Positions 26,634-35,179 of a DNA stretch of 62,291 bases are shown here, piece after piece; position 1 is the first letter of the stretch, and every line of letters begins with the position of its first letter. The stretch spans positions 1 through 62,291 of the forward strand of contig JAIEDQ010000060.1 in NCBI GenBank assembly GCA_029067895.1, written 5' to 3'. The stretch comes from Oscillospiraceae bacterium (GTDB lineage: Bacteria > Bacillota > Clostridia > Oscillospirales > Ruminococcaceae). The notes beneath the pieces were generated by a model. The model was not told where the DNA came from, searched no databases, and saw only the letters and a list, made by a program, of their open reading frames with translations. A program made the position numbers and the translations under genes.

Positions 26634-28418
26634 TCAATATCCGCGCTTATCCATTGTCCTTACCAGATAAACAAACTCGTTTTTGTACTCGTCGCTCTCG
26701 TATCCGTTTGCTTCAAGCATTTCAAGTATCTGTCCGCAGCTTGCCGTACCGCGGTATTCGCTGCCCCTGAGTACCATTCCGAACTCCGCCGCCGCTGCCG
26801 CAAAGGTCATGTTTGCGGGCATTTTCTTGGTGTAGCTCTCCATTGTAACAGGGACTGCAAGAAGCTTGCTTGTGTCGCCGTCAGGCTGCTTGTAGCGCAG
26901 AGATACCGTCAGAAGCTCGTTTTTGTTGCCTGTGACCGTGTTCTGCTGATATTTCAGCTCCGCTTCGGGAATGGACGTTCCGCTCTCGTTCAAAACGATC
27001 TCATACAGCGCGGTAACAGTGTGACCCGCTCCGATCTCGCCCGCGTCCTTGGTATCGTCGGCAAAATCCTTGTCGGCAAGAGCGCGGTTCTCGTAGCCTA
27101 TCAGACGGTATCCCGATACATTTGCGGGGTTGAATTCCACCTGAATTTTAACGTCCTTTGCCACAGTGTAGAGCGTTCCGCTCATTTCCTCAACAAGGAC
27201 TTTTTTCGCTTCAAGCTCGCTGTCAATGTAGGAATAGTTGCCGTTGCCGTGGTCTGCAAGAGCCTCCATGCGGTTGTCCTTGATGTTTCCCGTACCGAAG
27301 CCCAGTACCGACAGGAAAACTCCCGACTCCCGCTTTTCCTCGATAAGCTTTGTAAGCTCCTCCTCGCTGGACAGACCCACGTTCAGGTCTCCGTCCGTAG
27401 CCAATATCACGCGGTTGTTGCCGTTCCTGATGAAGTACTTTTCCGCAAGCTCGTAGGCGCGGTTTATTCCCGCTTCGCCGTAGGTAGAGCCACCCGCTTC
27501 AAGACTGTTTATGGCTTCCTTGATTTTTTTCTTGTCCTCGCCGCTTGTTCCCGTAAGGACAACCTTTTCCTCGCCCGCATAGGTTACGATGGAAATTCTG
27601 TCGTCCTCGGTGAGAGTGTCCGTCAGCATGGTGAACGCTTTCTGCACCAGCGGAAGCTTATCCTCCGAGAACATAGAGCCGCTCACGTCTATCAGGAATA
27701 CCAGATTGAGAGGTTCGCGCTCCTCGCGCTGAATTTCCTCCGCTTTCAGTCCCACCAGCAGAAGCTTTGTCTCGCTGTTCCAAGGACAGTCGGAAAGCTC
27801 CGTAGTAACCGAAAACGGGTCGTCTGTGGTAGGCTGAGGATAGCTGTAATCAAAATAGTTGATAAATTCCTCAATACGCACCGCTTCGGGATTGACATTG
27901 CCGCCGTACTCTATCATTCGGCGCACATTTGCGTAGGAGGCTGTATCAACGTCCACGGAAAAGGTTGACAGCGGATTTGCCGCCACGGACTTGTAGCCGC
28001 TTTCGATAATGCTGCTGTACTCCTCGGTATTGAAGTACTCCTGATAACTGTAGCTGTTCTCTCTCCATGCTCCCGCGCCAGATGTGTTGCCTGTGGGGTA
28101 GGTGTCGTCTGCGTTCGCTTCAAGTCCGACTATTCCCCCGTCAACGGTATTACCATCGGCGTGCTGGAGAACTCCGCTGTTGTTTCCCTGCGGAACATAA
28201 TCGTTGATGGTTTCCTGCGGAGCATAATCGTAGCTGTCAGCGGCAGCTCCTCCTGCGTCGCCGTCGTAGCTGTCATAGTTGTCATATCCGCGTGTCGTTT
28301 CGTAGTAGGCCCCGTCGCTGCTTCCGCTGTCCATTGCACCTGAGCTGCACGCTGAAAGCATTCCCGCAACGGTCAGTATTGCCATTACCGAGCAAACAAA
28401 TCTTCTTCTGTTTTTCAT
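26634..28418 (-). CDS. Lipoprotein YfbK-type von Willebrand factor A protein
   Basis: 594 aa. Lipoprotein signal with lipobox LSAC at residues 21-24, then a Gly/Asp/Tyr-rich linker. The YfbK N-terminal module begins near NPLSTFSVDVDTASYANVRR. The VWA domain has an intact MIDAS (IDVSGSM, ATDGDLN), and the C-terminal module follows. It is the paralogue of the secreted VWA protein at 5623-7650, lacking the fibronectin-like domain. Last gene of the ECF sigma / anti-sigma / serpin / serpin operon, 12 bp after the second serpin and behind AAGGAGG. Position suggests it works outside the membrane with the serpins, perhaps as a metal-dependent protein-binding platform. Confidence 0.85.
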   Translation of the reverse strand: MKNRRRFVCSVMAILTVAGMLSACSSGAMDSGSSDGAYYETTRGYDNYDSYDGDAGGAAADSYDYAPQETINDYVPQGNNSGVLQHADGNTVDGGIVGLEANADDTYPTGNTSGAGAWRENSYSYQEYFNTEEYSSIIESGYKSVAANPLSTFSVDVDTASYANVRRMIEYGGNVNPEAVRIEEFINYFDYSYPQPTTDDPFSVTTELSDCPWNSETKLLLVGLKAEEIQREEREPLNLVFLIDVSGSMFSEDKLPLVQKAFTMLTDTLTEDDRISIVTYAGEEKVVLTGTSGEDKKKIKEAINSLEAGGSTYGEAGINRAYELAEKYFIRNGNNRVILATDGDLNVGLSSEEELTKLIEEKRESGVFLSVLGFGTGNIKDNRMEALADHGNGNYSYIDSELEAKKVLVEEMSGTLYTVAKDVKIQVEFNPANVSGYRLIGYENRALADKDFADDTKDAGEIGAGHTVTALYEIVLNESGTSIPEAELKYQQNTVTGNKNELLTVSLRYKQPDGDTSKLLAVPVTMESYTKKMPANMTFAAAAAEFGMVLRGSEYRGTASCGQILEMLEANGYESDEYKNEFVYLVRTMDKRGY

Positions 28419-28430
28419 AGTAAATCCTCC

Positions 28431-29687
28431 TTAACTGTTAATGTCCTGCATAACGCCCATGAAAAGCGTTTCGCCGGAAGCTGTTTTTATTTCGTACATA
28501 AACGGTCTGTCAACGATAAACTCGACCGGTTCTTCCACGGGCATTACCCCTCCTGCGTCCATTGTAACGAGCGTCGCAGCGGCGGCTTCCGTGCCCTCCT
28601 CGTCGCAGATTATCTTTGCCGCTTGGATTATCTTGGAAATGTAAAGGTTTGCGTCCTCATCGTCTGTGATACCTCCGAAGCTTGCGGCACCTGGGTCAAA
28701 CGCCTCCCGAACGCCGAGACGTTCAAACATTTCAAGCAATGAACCACCGCTTTCGCACTCGAATTTCGGCATAGACAGCACAACCTTTTTCTCCTCATAT
28801 CCCGTCTCAAATTCGGCGTTAAGCTCGTCAATGCTCATCTCCGCAATAAGGTCTGCGATCCGAGCGTTCTCGTCCAGCGGCAGATACACCCGCATATAAG
28901 AGCCGTCCGTGTAGGGCAGCGTCACCGACTTGAAGCTCTTGCCCTCGCCGTACTGCAAATGCTCTGCCATGTACATTGTAGGCACTTGTACCGTACCGCT
29001 TTTACCGTAAAAGTCGCGGTCATGGGTAGATTGTTTATCAAACTTCCAAACCCACTCGTTTTTGAAGTACAGCGCGTTCACCAGCGCAAGCCGAGCCTCC
29101 TCGGAAAGCGGGCTGTTCAGCAGCTGCGGTATCATTCCTTTGGTATTTTTATCCACCCACTTGTTGAGCTTCTTCACAAAGCCGTCCGAAGATAAGTTCT
29201 CGGTGAAATGCTCCGCGGAGAAAACTTTCTTTAAGGTGTCGCTGTAGCCGTCGTTCAGACCTTTCAAACTGTCTGACAGCCAAGCCGAATTTGCCGTGGA
29301 GATAGTTTTTGAACCGTCAAGCTCCGCTATTATCCCGCCGCAGTCGGCAAGCATATCCTCTTTCGTGCCGTAGCCGAACAGGTCGAGCAGCTCCTTTTCC
29401 GTTGCAGACCCGCTGTCCGCCCCCGCAGCCGCCATACTCAGCGCAAGCTTCGCGCTCAGCGGCGATATAACGAAGCTGTCCTGCTCCTTGAGATATTCTT
29501 TCAGAAACGCTCCGTTGAAGCTGCCGAAAATCTCCTCTGTGGAGTACACCGCTTCGGCATGAGAGACCGATGTCTCCGCACTCTCCACGGGGATCATATC
29601 CTGATTGTATGTCGTCCCGCACGAGGAAAAAATCCCCGCGCCCGTTACGGCAGCGACTGCCGCTGCCAAAAATTTTAGTTTTTTCAT
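28431..29687 (-). CDS. Lipoprotein serpin (serine protease inhibitor), copy 1
   Basis: 418 aa. Lipobox FSSC at about 20-23. Serpin fold signatures: FVISPLSAKLALSMAAAGA, LVNALYFKNEWVWKFD, and the C-terminal FIVDRPFMYEIKTASGETLFMGVM. The hinge of the reactive loop is EEGTEAAAAT, the small-residue pattern required for strand insertion, so this should be an active inhibitor. The loop continues LVTMDAGGVMPVEE; the scissile bond cannot be fixed but falls near DAGG. It would trap a protease irreversibly at the cell surface. It sits 13 bp after the other serpin gene. Similar paired gut-bacterial serpins inhibit host neutrophil proteases. Confidence 0.93.
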   Translation of the reverse strand: MKKLKFLAAAVAAVTGAGIFSSCGTTYNQDMIPVESAETSVSHAEAVYSTEEIFGSFNGAFLKEYLKEQDSFVISPLSAKLALSMAAAGADSGSATEKELLDLFGYGTKEDMLADCGGIIAELDGSKTISTANSAWLSDSLKGLNDGYSDTLKKVFSAEHFTENLSSDGFVKKLNKWVDKNTKGMIPQLLNSPLSEEARLALVNALYFKNEWVWKFDKQSTHDRDFYGKSGTVQVPTMYMAEHLQYGEGKSFKSVTLPYTDGSYMRVYLPLDENARIADLIAEMSIDELNAEFETGYEEKKVVLSMPKFECESGGSLLEMFERLGVREAFDPGAASFGGITDDEDANLYISKIIQAAKIICDEEGTEAAAATLVTMDAGGVMPVEEPVEFIVDRPFMYEIKTASGETLFMGVMQDINS

Positions 29688-29700
29688 TTTATCACCACTT

Positions 29701-31008
29701 TCACTTAACGTCCGTGATAACGCCCATAAACAGGGTCTCGCCCGACGGGGATTTTACCGTGTAGAGGAACGGACGGTCAACCGTAAGCACGATCGGATCG
29801 GGATCTGCGTGCTGCAAAACCGCAATTCCCATTGTAGCCGCAGCAGCCTCCGTACCCTCCTCGTCGCAGATTATTTTCGCGCTCTGAATCACGTCCGAGA
29901 TAAAGAGCTTTTCCTCCGAGGTAATGCCGCTGAAATCCGCTAAACCCTCGGTAAAGCAGCTTTGAACTCCCAGACTTTTGAACATATCCACAATCGAAGC
30001 CTTGTAGTCGCACTCAAAAGGCGGCATGGTAAAAGCAACCTTTTCATTGATGTAATCCGGCTTTAGCGCCTCCGAAAGCTCCTCCTCAGACATTTCCGCG
30101 ATAATGTCGGTGACAAGCTTGTTTTCGTCTGTCGGCAGGAAAATTCTCATGGACGAACCGTCCGTGTAGTTCAGAACGACCGACTTGAAAGTCTCCCCCG
30201 CCGAGTAGGGCATATCCTTGGTCACCCTCATTGCGGGAGCGTTCTTGTTGTAGCCGTCTGTGCCGTAAAATCCCCCCGGATACCTGTCGCCGAACGGTTT
30301 TTCCCACTTGTTTTTGAAGTACAGCGTGTTCACCAGCGCAAGCCGCGCGTCCTCGGACAGCGGTTCGCTAAGCATTTGCTGTATCAAGCCGTTGGTGTTT
30401 TTCTCCACCCAGCCGTTCAGCACGTCCACAAAGGCTTGGGAGGTCAGGTCGCATGAAAAGCTTTCCGCGCTGAAAATATCCGTCAGACCGCTCCTATAGT
30501 CGGGATTCAGCTCCCCCGCCATGTCGGAGACCCACACGGAATTTTTCGCGGACAGACTGCCGTCCTCCCGGTTCAGCTCCTCTACAAGCTTTTTGCTGAC
30601 CTCGGACATCTCCGCTTTGCTGCCGTAACCGAACAGTTCCAAAAGCTCCTTTTCGGTGGAGGAATTCTCCCCCGCTCCCAGAGCAGCCATATTCATGGCA
30701 AATTTCGCGCTTGCGGGAGATATCACAAAGCTTTCGCCCTCCCGCGCCGCGTATTTCAGAAATGCGGCTTCAAAGTTTTCCATGCTTTCAAAGTCCACCT
30801 CCGCGTCGTCGGTATCCGTTCGGGACGTTTCCGCAGAATCGGGACTGCCAGCCGCTGAAATACCGTCAATCGTTTCCGACCAAGCAGAAGTTGTTTCCTC
30901 TGCCGCAAGACAGGTGACCGTCTGCACCTCGTTATCCCATGGTGCATGACACCCTGTCAGCGCAAGTGTGCAAGCCAGACCCGCAGTCAGCAAAGCTTTT
31001 CTTTTCAT
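29701..31008 (-). CDS. Lipoprotein serpin (serine protease inhibitor), copy 2
   Basis: 435 aa. Lipobox LTGC at about 16-19, a Ser/Thr/Asp-rich linker, then a complete serpin: FVISPASAKFAMNMAALGA, LVNTLYFKNKWEKPF, and LTVDRPFLYTVKSPSGETLFMGVI. The hinge EEGTEAAAAT is the same as in copy 1. The reactive loop differs and is two residues shorter (MGIAVLQHADPDP), which predicts a different protease target. It begins 5 bp after the anti-sigma stop, so it is tightly coupled to the regulator pair. The two serpins are clearly duplicates that have diverged in loop and linker. Confidence 0.93.
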   Translation of the reverse strand: MKRKALLTAGLACTLALTGCHAPWDNEVQTVTCLAAEETTSAWSETIDGISAAGSPDSAETSRTDTDDAEVDFESMENFEAAFLKYAAREGESFVISPASAKFAMNMAALGAGENSSTEKELLELFGYGSKAEMSEVSKKLVEELNREDGSLSAKNSVWVSDMAGELNPDYRSGLTDIFSAESFSCDLTSQAFVDVLNGWVEKNTNGLIQQMLSEPLSEDARLALVNTLYFKNKWEKPFGDRYPGGFYGTDGYNKNAPAMRVTKDMPYSAGETFKSVVLNYTDGSSMRIFLPTDENKLVTDIIAEMSEEELSEALKPDYINEKVAFTMPPFECDYKASIVDMFKSLGVQSCFTEGLADFSGITSEEKLFISDVIQSAKIICDEEGTEAAAATMGIAVLQHADPDPIVLTVDRPFLYTVKSPSGETLFMGVITDVK

Positions 31009-31012
31009 AAAG

Positions 31013-31945
31013 TTAACCGTCCTCTCTCAGTTCATGCCATTTTTTAACAAGTATATCCGCGTCCGCGCTGTAGGAAAATTTCATGCGATCGTAGAAAAAG
31101 TCGTCAATGCCGTTCTGCGGGTAGATAACGTCCGCGGCGGACTCGTCGTCCAAAGTCACCCAGCCGTTGTGGAAAATCATTCCGCCGTCCAGAGTGAACT
31201 CTATCTGAGGAGCATTCTCGAAAGCAAGACTGTATCCGTCTCCGTTTACAGTCAGCGGAAGCAGATAGCTTCGGTTTTCAAGCAGCCTGTATGGAGTCGC
31301 GCTCTCGACCGTGATATTTTCCGTCTCGCGGGTATCGGCGTTCTCGGCGGTAAGCTCGTAGCAGACCGTCCCGCCGCGGCTGTAGGCTCTGTCCACATAG
31401 GCGTTCACGATAATGTCCGTGTGTATCAAAACGTTTGCCTCAACAAAGAAATCGTCTCCCGCCGTCTCACCCGTCGGCATATCCGCGGCAGCCCCCGCAG
31501 GAGCAAGGCTAAGGCTTTCGTACAGCACCGTTCCCCCAAAAGCATTTTCGTCTGACATAACAGTTCCGACTGCGCCTCCGTCAAAATCGGAAGCGTCATA
31601 GCCGTTTTCCTCGTCGGCAGCAGCTTCCTGCATAGCGTTTGGAGAAGCGTTTTCTGCCTTGTTAAACATACTGCCTCCATCGGAAGCCATGTTGGAAGTG
31701 TTCGCACCTCTGAACGCCACAGGAAGAATTATCAATACAGCCGCCGCAGCCAACGCCGTCCGTACAGCAATTTGTCTGAATGTAATTGATTTTTTTACGG
31801 GACTTGAAGTCACGCCGCTGATGTCCTCGGCGTTCTTTTCGTCAAGACCGCGCTCTATGCGCTCCCAGAGAGCGTCCATGTCGGGCGCATTCTGTTCCGC
31901 ATGAGCCTTGTACAGTTCTTTTATCTTTTTATCGTTAAATTTCAT
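31013..31945 (-). CDS. Membrane anti-sigma factor
   Basis: 310 aa. A cytoplasmic N-terminal stretch (about 1-70) is followed by a single membrane segment (VRTALAAAAVLIILPVAF) and an extracytoplasmic domain of about 210 residues. The start overlaps the stop of the sigma-factor gene (ATGA), the usual arrangement for an ECF sigma and its antagonist. There is no zinc-binding HxxxCxxC motif, so it is not a ZAS-type anti-sigma. The outer domain, with beta-strands such as TVCYELTAENADTRETENITV, resembles the DUF4179 type of sensor. It would hold the sigma factor at the membrane until a signal, perhaps proteolysis, releases it. Confidence 0.8.
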   Translation of the reverse strand: MKFNDKKIKELYKAHAEQNAPDMDALWERIERGLDEKNAEDISGVTSSPVKKSITFRQIAVRTALAAAAVLIILPVAFRGANTSNMASDGGSMFNKAENASPNAMQEAAADEENGYDASDFDGGAVGTVMSDENAFGGTVLYESLSLAPAGAAADMPTGETAGDDFFVEANVLIHTDIIVNAYVDRAYSRGGTVCYELTAENADTRETENITVESATPYRLLENRSYLLPLTVNGDGYSLAFENAPQIEFTLDGGMIFHNGWVTLDDESAADVIYPQNGIDDFFYDRMKFSYSADADILVKKWHELREDG

Positions 31946-32496
31946 ACCGACTGCGCCTCCCCGACAAATTTTTGCAGCTTAGACACTGCGTTTCGGTACT
32001 TCCATGTGACAGTACCCAGCGGCTTTCCGAGAATTGCCGCTATCTCCCTAAAGGTAAGCTCCGCGAGAATGTGCATATTGACTATCTCCCGCTCGCTTTC
32101 CTCCAGCTTCTCCAGAGCCTCCGCAACTGCCATGTTTCCCGTAACCGTTTCCTCGGTGGATAAGCTGTCGGCAGGCTCGGCAGGAGCGCCCTCCTCGGTA
32201 TCCGCGTTAAGCGAAAGCTGTTCACGGCTTTGCTTTTTCAGATAGTCCAGAGCCATGTTTCTTGCTATTGTGACCAGCCAGCGCTTGTGCTTTCCTCCGA
32301 AGCAGTAGGTATCGGCTATCCGCCACAGCTTCAGGAAAAATTCCGACGTAACGTCCTCAGCGTCGTGGCTGCTGCGAAGTATCTGGTACACGCACTGATA
32401 TATTGTTTTTCCGTATTCCTCGTAAATTTCTTTCAGACCCTGCTTGTCGCCCTGCTGTATGAGCGTTATCCTGCGCTCAAACTGCCTGTCCGTCAT
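31942..32496 (-). CDS. ECF-type RNA polymerase sigma factor
   Basis: 184 aa. Region 2 is at about 20-85 (IYEEYGKTIYQCVYQILRSSHDAEDVTSEFFLKLW, then KRWLVTIARNMALDYLKK), and region 4 is at about 120-180 (LEESEREIVNMHILAELTFREIAAILGKPLGTVTWKYRNAVSKL). There is no region 3, as expected for group 4 sigma factors. Behind AAAGGGGTG. First gene of a five-gene operon with its anti-sigma, two serpins and a VWA lipoprotein, so those genes are the likely core of its regulon. It probably drives its own promoter. Confidence 0.93.
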   Translation of the reverse strand: MTDRQFERRITLIQQGDKQGLKEIYEEYGKTIYQCVYQILRSSHDAEDVTSEFFLKLWRIADTYCFGGKHKRWLVTIARNMALDYLKKQSREQLSLNADTEEGAPAEPADSLSTEETVTGNMAVAEALEKLEESEREIVNMHILAELTFREIAAILGKPLGTVTWKYRNAVSKLQKFVGEAQSV

Positions 32497-32522
32497 ACCG
32501 TTTTCACCCCTTTAAGAAAGTC

Positions 32523-32574
32523 AAACCGCGATTTCAACGTCCTCTGAATATAATACTGTTCAGAAGCGCGGTTT
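32523..32574 (-). promoter_or_regulatory. Nested palindrome in the ECF sigma operon leader
   Basis: An 8-bp outer pair AAACCGCG / CGCGGTTT encloses an inner pair CTGAA / TTCAG around TATAATACTG. The inner part holds a TATTAT box on the minus strand. I cannot point to a normal -35, which would fit a promoter read by the ECF factor itself. Confidence 0.5.
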
Positions 32575-32630
32575 TTATGGGTACAATTTAAACAAATTAT
32601 AAAAATATTTTTGTTAATAACCAACAAAAA

Positions 32631-32658
32631 AGGCGTACCCGTTCAAACGAGTACGCCT
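32631..32658 (-). terminator. Terminator of the 508-aa gene
   Basis: AGGCGTAC and GTACGCCT with a partly paired 12-base loop; TTTTTTG run on the minus strand. Confidence 0.85.
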
Positions 32659-32670
32659 AAAACAGCTATT

Positions 32671-34197
32671 TTAAACGATTTTATTAAGTTCTTCAAGAAG
32701 ATTTTTCTTTGCTTCAAGGCTCTGCATTCCCTTGGAGAAAATGCAGTCCATGCGGTAGCGGATATAGTCCTCGTAAAGCTTTGTGCCGAAAACGTTCTCG
32801 TTCAGCAGCTTTGTATAGGAAGCCGCGTCCATGTTGCCCGAAATAACGTACAGAAGCTTTTCCAGAGCCATCATCTTCTTGTCCTCGTCGGACAGATTCT
32901 TCGACGCGTGAAGCGCGTTGATATCAACCAGAACGTTTCTCTTGTCGGAACGGATAGTATAGCCGTTCGACTCCAGACCGCCGAAAACGCGGATAATGTT
33001 GGTCTTGAGGGCAGGTCCCGCAAACGGGAACAGTCTCAGCGGCAGGTCTTCCTCATTGACGTCAACATAGATAGCCTTATCGCTTGCAGGAGCAAGGATT
33101 ACCTTGTAGATGTCCGTGAACCAGTAGTCCGTGCCGTCCTTGTAGGTGACAGGGTACTTGTAGCCCTTCATATCGGAACTGAGAGCAAAATCCAGTACAG
33201 GCTCGCGTCCCGCGGTGTAGTACTCGTCGTGGTTGGCAGCGCACTTGTCCGAAACGATCTTTGTGATCTTCTGAACGGTAAACTCGCCCATATCTATCTT
33301 GTCGCCGTCAAGGAACGTTCTCACGCCGTCAAAGGTGTTTTTCTGCAAGTCCTCGGCAAAGCTCGAAGCGCGGATATAGTCCTTATTGAACTTGCTCATC
33401 ACGTTGACCATAACGTTGTCGTTGATAAGACCGTCAGCCTCGTTGTAAGCGTAGTTGTCCATTACGCACTTTTTCAGCGCGCTCTTGAGAGCGGTCTCCT
33501 CGTCCTTTTCAAGACCTGTAAAGGCAAAGCGGTCGTAGACCTGCTCCATCATCACGTCGAGAGGTATCTCACCGCCGATATACTTGAAACGGTCGTTGTT
33601 CAGCAGTACAGCCATTTTCGGCAGTATCTTCTGCTTGGCGGTCTCGCCGGTGGTGATCTTGTTGGACATCATTCCCAGACAAACAAGGAACTCAGCGTAG
33701 TCCTTCATGATCTCCTGCTCGTTGAGGTAGTTGAAGAAATAACCGTAAACATAGCCCGCGAAAAACTCTTTAAGGCTGTTGAACAGATCGGGATTCTTGC
33801 CGATCTCGGCTATGTACTTATCCTTGAAAGCGGATACCTCGTTCACGGCGATGGATTTTTTCCCGCCGTTGAGAGCGGTAAGCTGTTTTTCTTGACCCTT
33901 GAAGAAAAGCTTCAGATATGTACTGTAGCGCGGTTCCTTTGCGCCGCTGCGCTTATCCTCGCAGAAAGTCCAGATAAGGAAAGCCCTGTGCATATTCTTG
34001 ACCGCGTCGGAAGAGCTTTCAACCAGATTTTTCACGTCGATATCCACGTTCTGACCGAACTTGGAGTTCTTGTTGAAATCGGCGAGAATTTTCTCGATCT
34101 CCTCCTTAAAAGCGGCATAGGCGGGGGATTTCTCCATGAATATGACCGAATCAAGGATCTCCGAACCCGCAACCGTCAAATCGAAAACGACACTCAT
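32671..34197 (-). CDS. Cytoplasmic protein of unknown function
   Basis: 508 aa, not recognised. I use the second ATG (MSVVFDLTVAG) at 34197 because GGAG is 6 bases before it. No signal peptide, no membrane segment, no nucleotide-binding or metal motif that I can see. The sequence is highly charged with an even mix of helix and strand (KEPRYSTYLKLFFKGQEKQL, VIFMEKSPAYAAFKEEIEKIL). It ends with a helical tail (EAKKNLLEELNKIV). It lies 83 bp after pyrE on the same strand and has its own terminator. It reads as a well-conserved ordinary gene rather than a foreign one. Function unknown. Confidence 0.65.
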   Translation of the reverse strand: MSVVFDLTVAGSEILDSVIFMEKSPAYAAFKEEIEKILADFNKNSKFGQNVDIDVKNLVESSSDAVKNMHRAFLIWTFCEDKRSGAKEPRYSTYLKLFFKGQEKQLTALNGGKKSIAVNEVSAFKDKYIAEIGKNPDLFNSLKEFFAGYVYGYFFNYLNEQEIMKDYAEFLVCLGMMSNKITTGETAKQKILPKMAVLLNNDRFKYIGGEIPLDVMMEQVYDRFAFTGLEKDEETALKSALKKCVMDNYAYNEADGLINDNVMVNVMSKFNKDYIRASSFAEDLQKNTFDGVRTFLDGDKIDMGEFTVQKITKIVSDKCAANHDEYYTAGREPVLDFALSSDMKGYKYPVTYKDGTDYWFTDIYKVILAPASDKAIYVDVNEEDLPLRLFPFAGPALKTNIIRVFGGLESNGYTIRSDKRNVLVDINALHASKNLSDEDKKMMALEKLLYVISGNMDAASYTKLLNENVFGTKLYEDYIRYRMDCIFSKGMQSLEAKKNLLEELNKIV

Positions 34198-34280
34198 CAT
34201 CTGCTCCGTTTCTCAGCGGCACAAGTTTTTTGACTTTCCGCTCCGTCCGCCGCTGTGGACAAAGCTTTTATGCAAAAAAA

Positions 34281-34934
34281 TCAAACTCCGTAAACCTTAC
34301 GGTATTCGATCATTTTTTCCAGATACTCACTGCCGGGGACAACGCCGTCCCTTATCGCGTCAATAATATCGTTCATAGTCACAATGGGGTAAATGTTCAC
34401 GCCGAACTCGCCGCTTACCTCCTGAACCGCGGATTTATCGCCGTTCAGACCCTTTTCCATGCGGTCGACCTGAATAACCATTGCGGCAACGTCAACATTT
34501 GCGGCTTCTTTAAGCTTGGGCATAACCTCACGCAGAGCCTTTCCCGAAGTCATAACGTCCTCTATGATAACGACCTTTTCGCCGTCCGTGAGCTGTTTTC
34601 CCACGATACAGCCGCCCTCGCCGTGATCCTTGGCTTCCTTGCGGTCAAAGCAGTAGTTCACGTCGATACCGAATTTTCCGTACAGCGCCACCGCCGTGGA
34701 CACCGCAAGGGGGATACCCTTATAGGCGGGACCGAACAATGTATCGAACTCAATGCCGTTGTCATATATGCACTCGGCGTAAAATTCACCCAGTCTGGCG
34801 AGCTGTGCGCCCGTCTTGTAGTTGCCCGAATTCATGAAGTACGGCGATATCCTGCCGCTTTTGAGAGTAAACTCACCGAACGTCAGCACGCCGCTGTCCA
34901 CCATAAATTTGATAAAATCCTGTTTATAACCCAT
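34281..34934 (-). CDS. pyrE: Orotate phosphoribosyltransferase
   Basis: 217 aa from the ATG at 34934 (MGYKQDFIKFMVD), behind AAGGAG; the longer track start overlaps the promoter. Type I phosphoribosyltransferase fold with LKSGRISPYFMNSG, FGPAYKGIPL, the catalytic loop FDRKEAKDHGEGG, and the PRPP-binding VVIIEDVMTSGKAL. It joins orotate and PRPP to give OMP in pyrimidine synthesis. It stands apart from other pyr genes. The 35-base leader shows no PyrR attenuator. Confidence 0.96.
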   Translation of the reverse strand: MGYKQDFIKFMVDSGVLTFGEFTLKSGRISPYFMNSGNYKTGAQLARLGEFYAECIYDNGIEFDTLFGPAYKGIPLAVSTAVALYGKFGIDVNYCFDRKEAKDHGEGGCIVGKQLTDGEKVVIIEDVMTSGKALREVMPKLKEAANVDVAAMVIQVDRMEKGLNGDKSAVQEVSGEFGVNIYPIVTMNDIIDAIRDGVVPGSEYLEKMIEYRKVYGV

Positions 34935-34973
34935 AGAGCCGCTCCTTAACACAATTTTCATAGATATAGGTAA

Positions 34974-35002
34974 ATTATATCATAATTTGCTTCAAAAATC
35001 AA
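34974..35002 (-). promoter_or_regulatory. Sigma-A promoter of pyrE
   Basis: Minus strand TTGATT, 17 bases, TATAAT with an extended -10 (TGA before it). Confidence 0.8.
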
Positions 35003-35023
35003 CACTTAAAACTATAAAAAAAA

Positions 35024-35052
35024 TTGCAATTTTTCTGTTAATATGCTACAAT
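35024..35052 (+). promoter_or_regulatory. Sigma-A promoter of trmB
   Basis: TTGCAA, 17 bases, TACAAT. It is back to back with the pyrE promoter, with only about 20 bases between the -35 boxes. The leader of about 120 bases has no structure I recognise. Confidence 0.8.
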
Positions 35053-35179
35053 ATACAGGTAGCCTCTGCGTGCAAAATCACCCCAAAAGCAAAATTTTGA
35101 GGAAATTTATATTTCCCATCTCAAAAGGGAGCATTTCAGAGCGGAAAATTTTTCAAAAATAAAAGGAGCAATCTTACTT

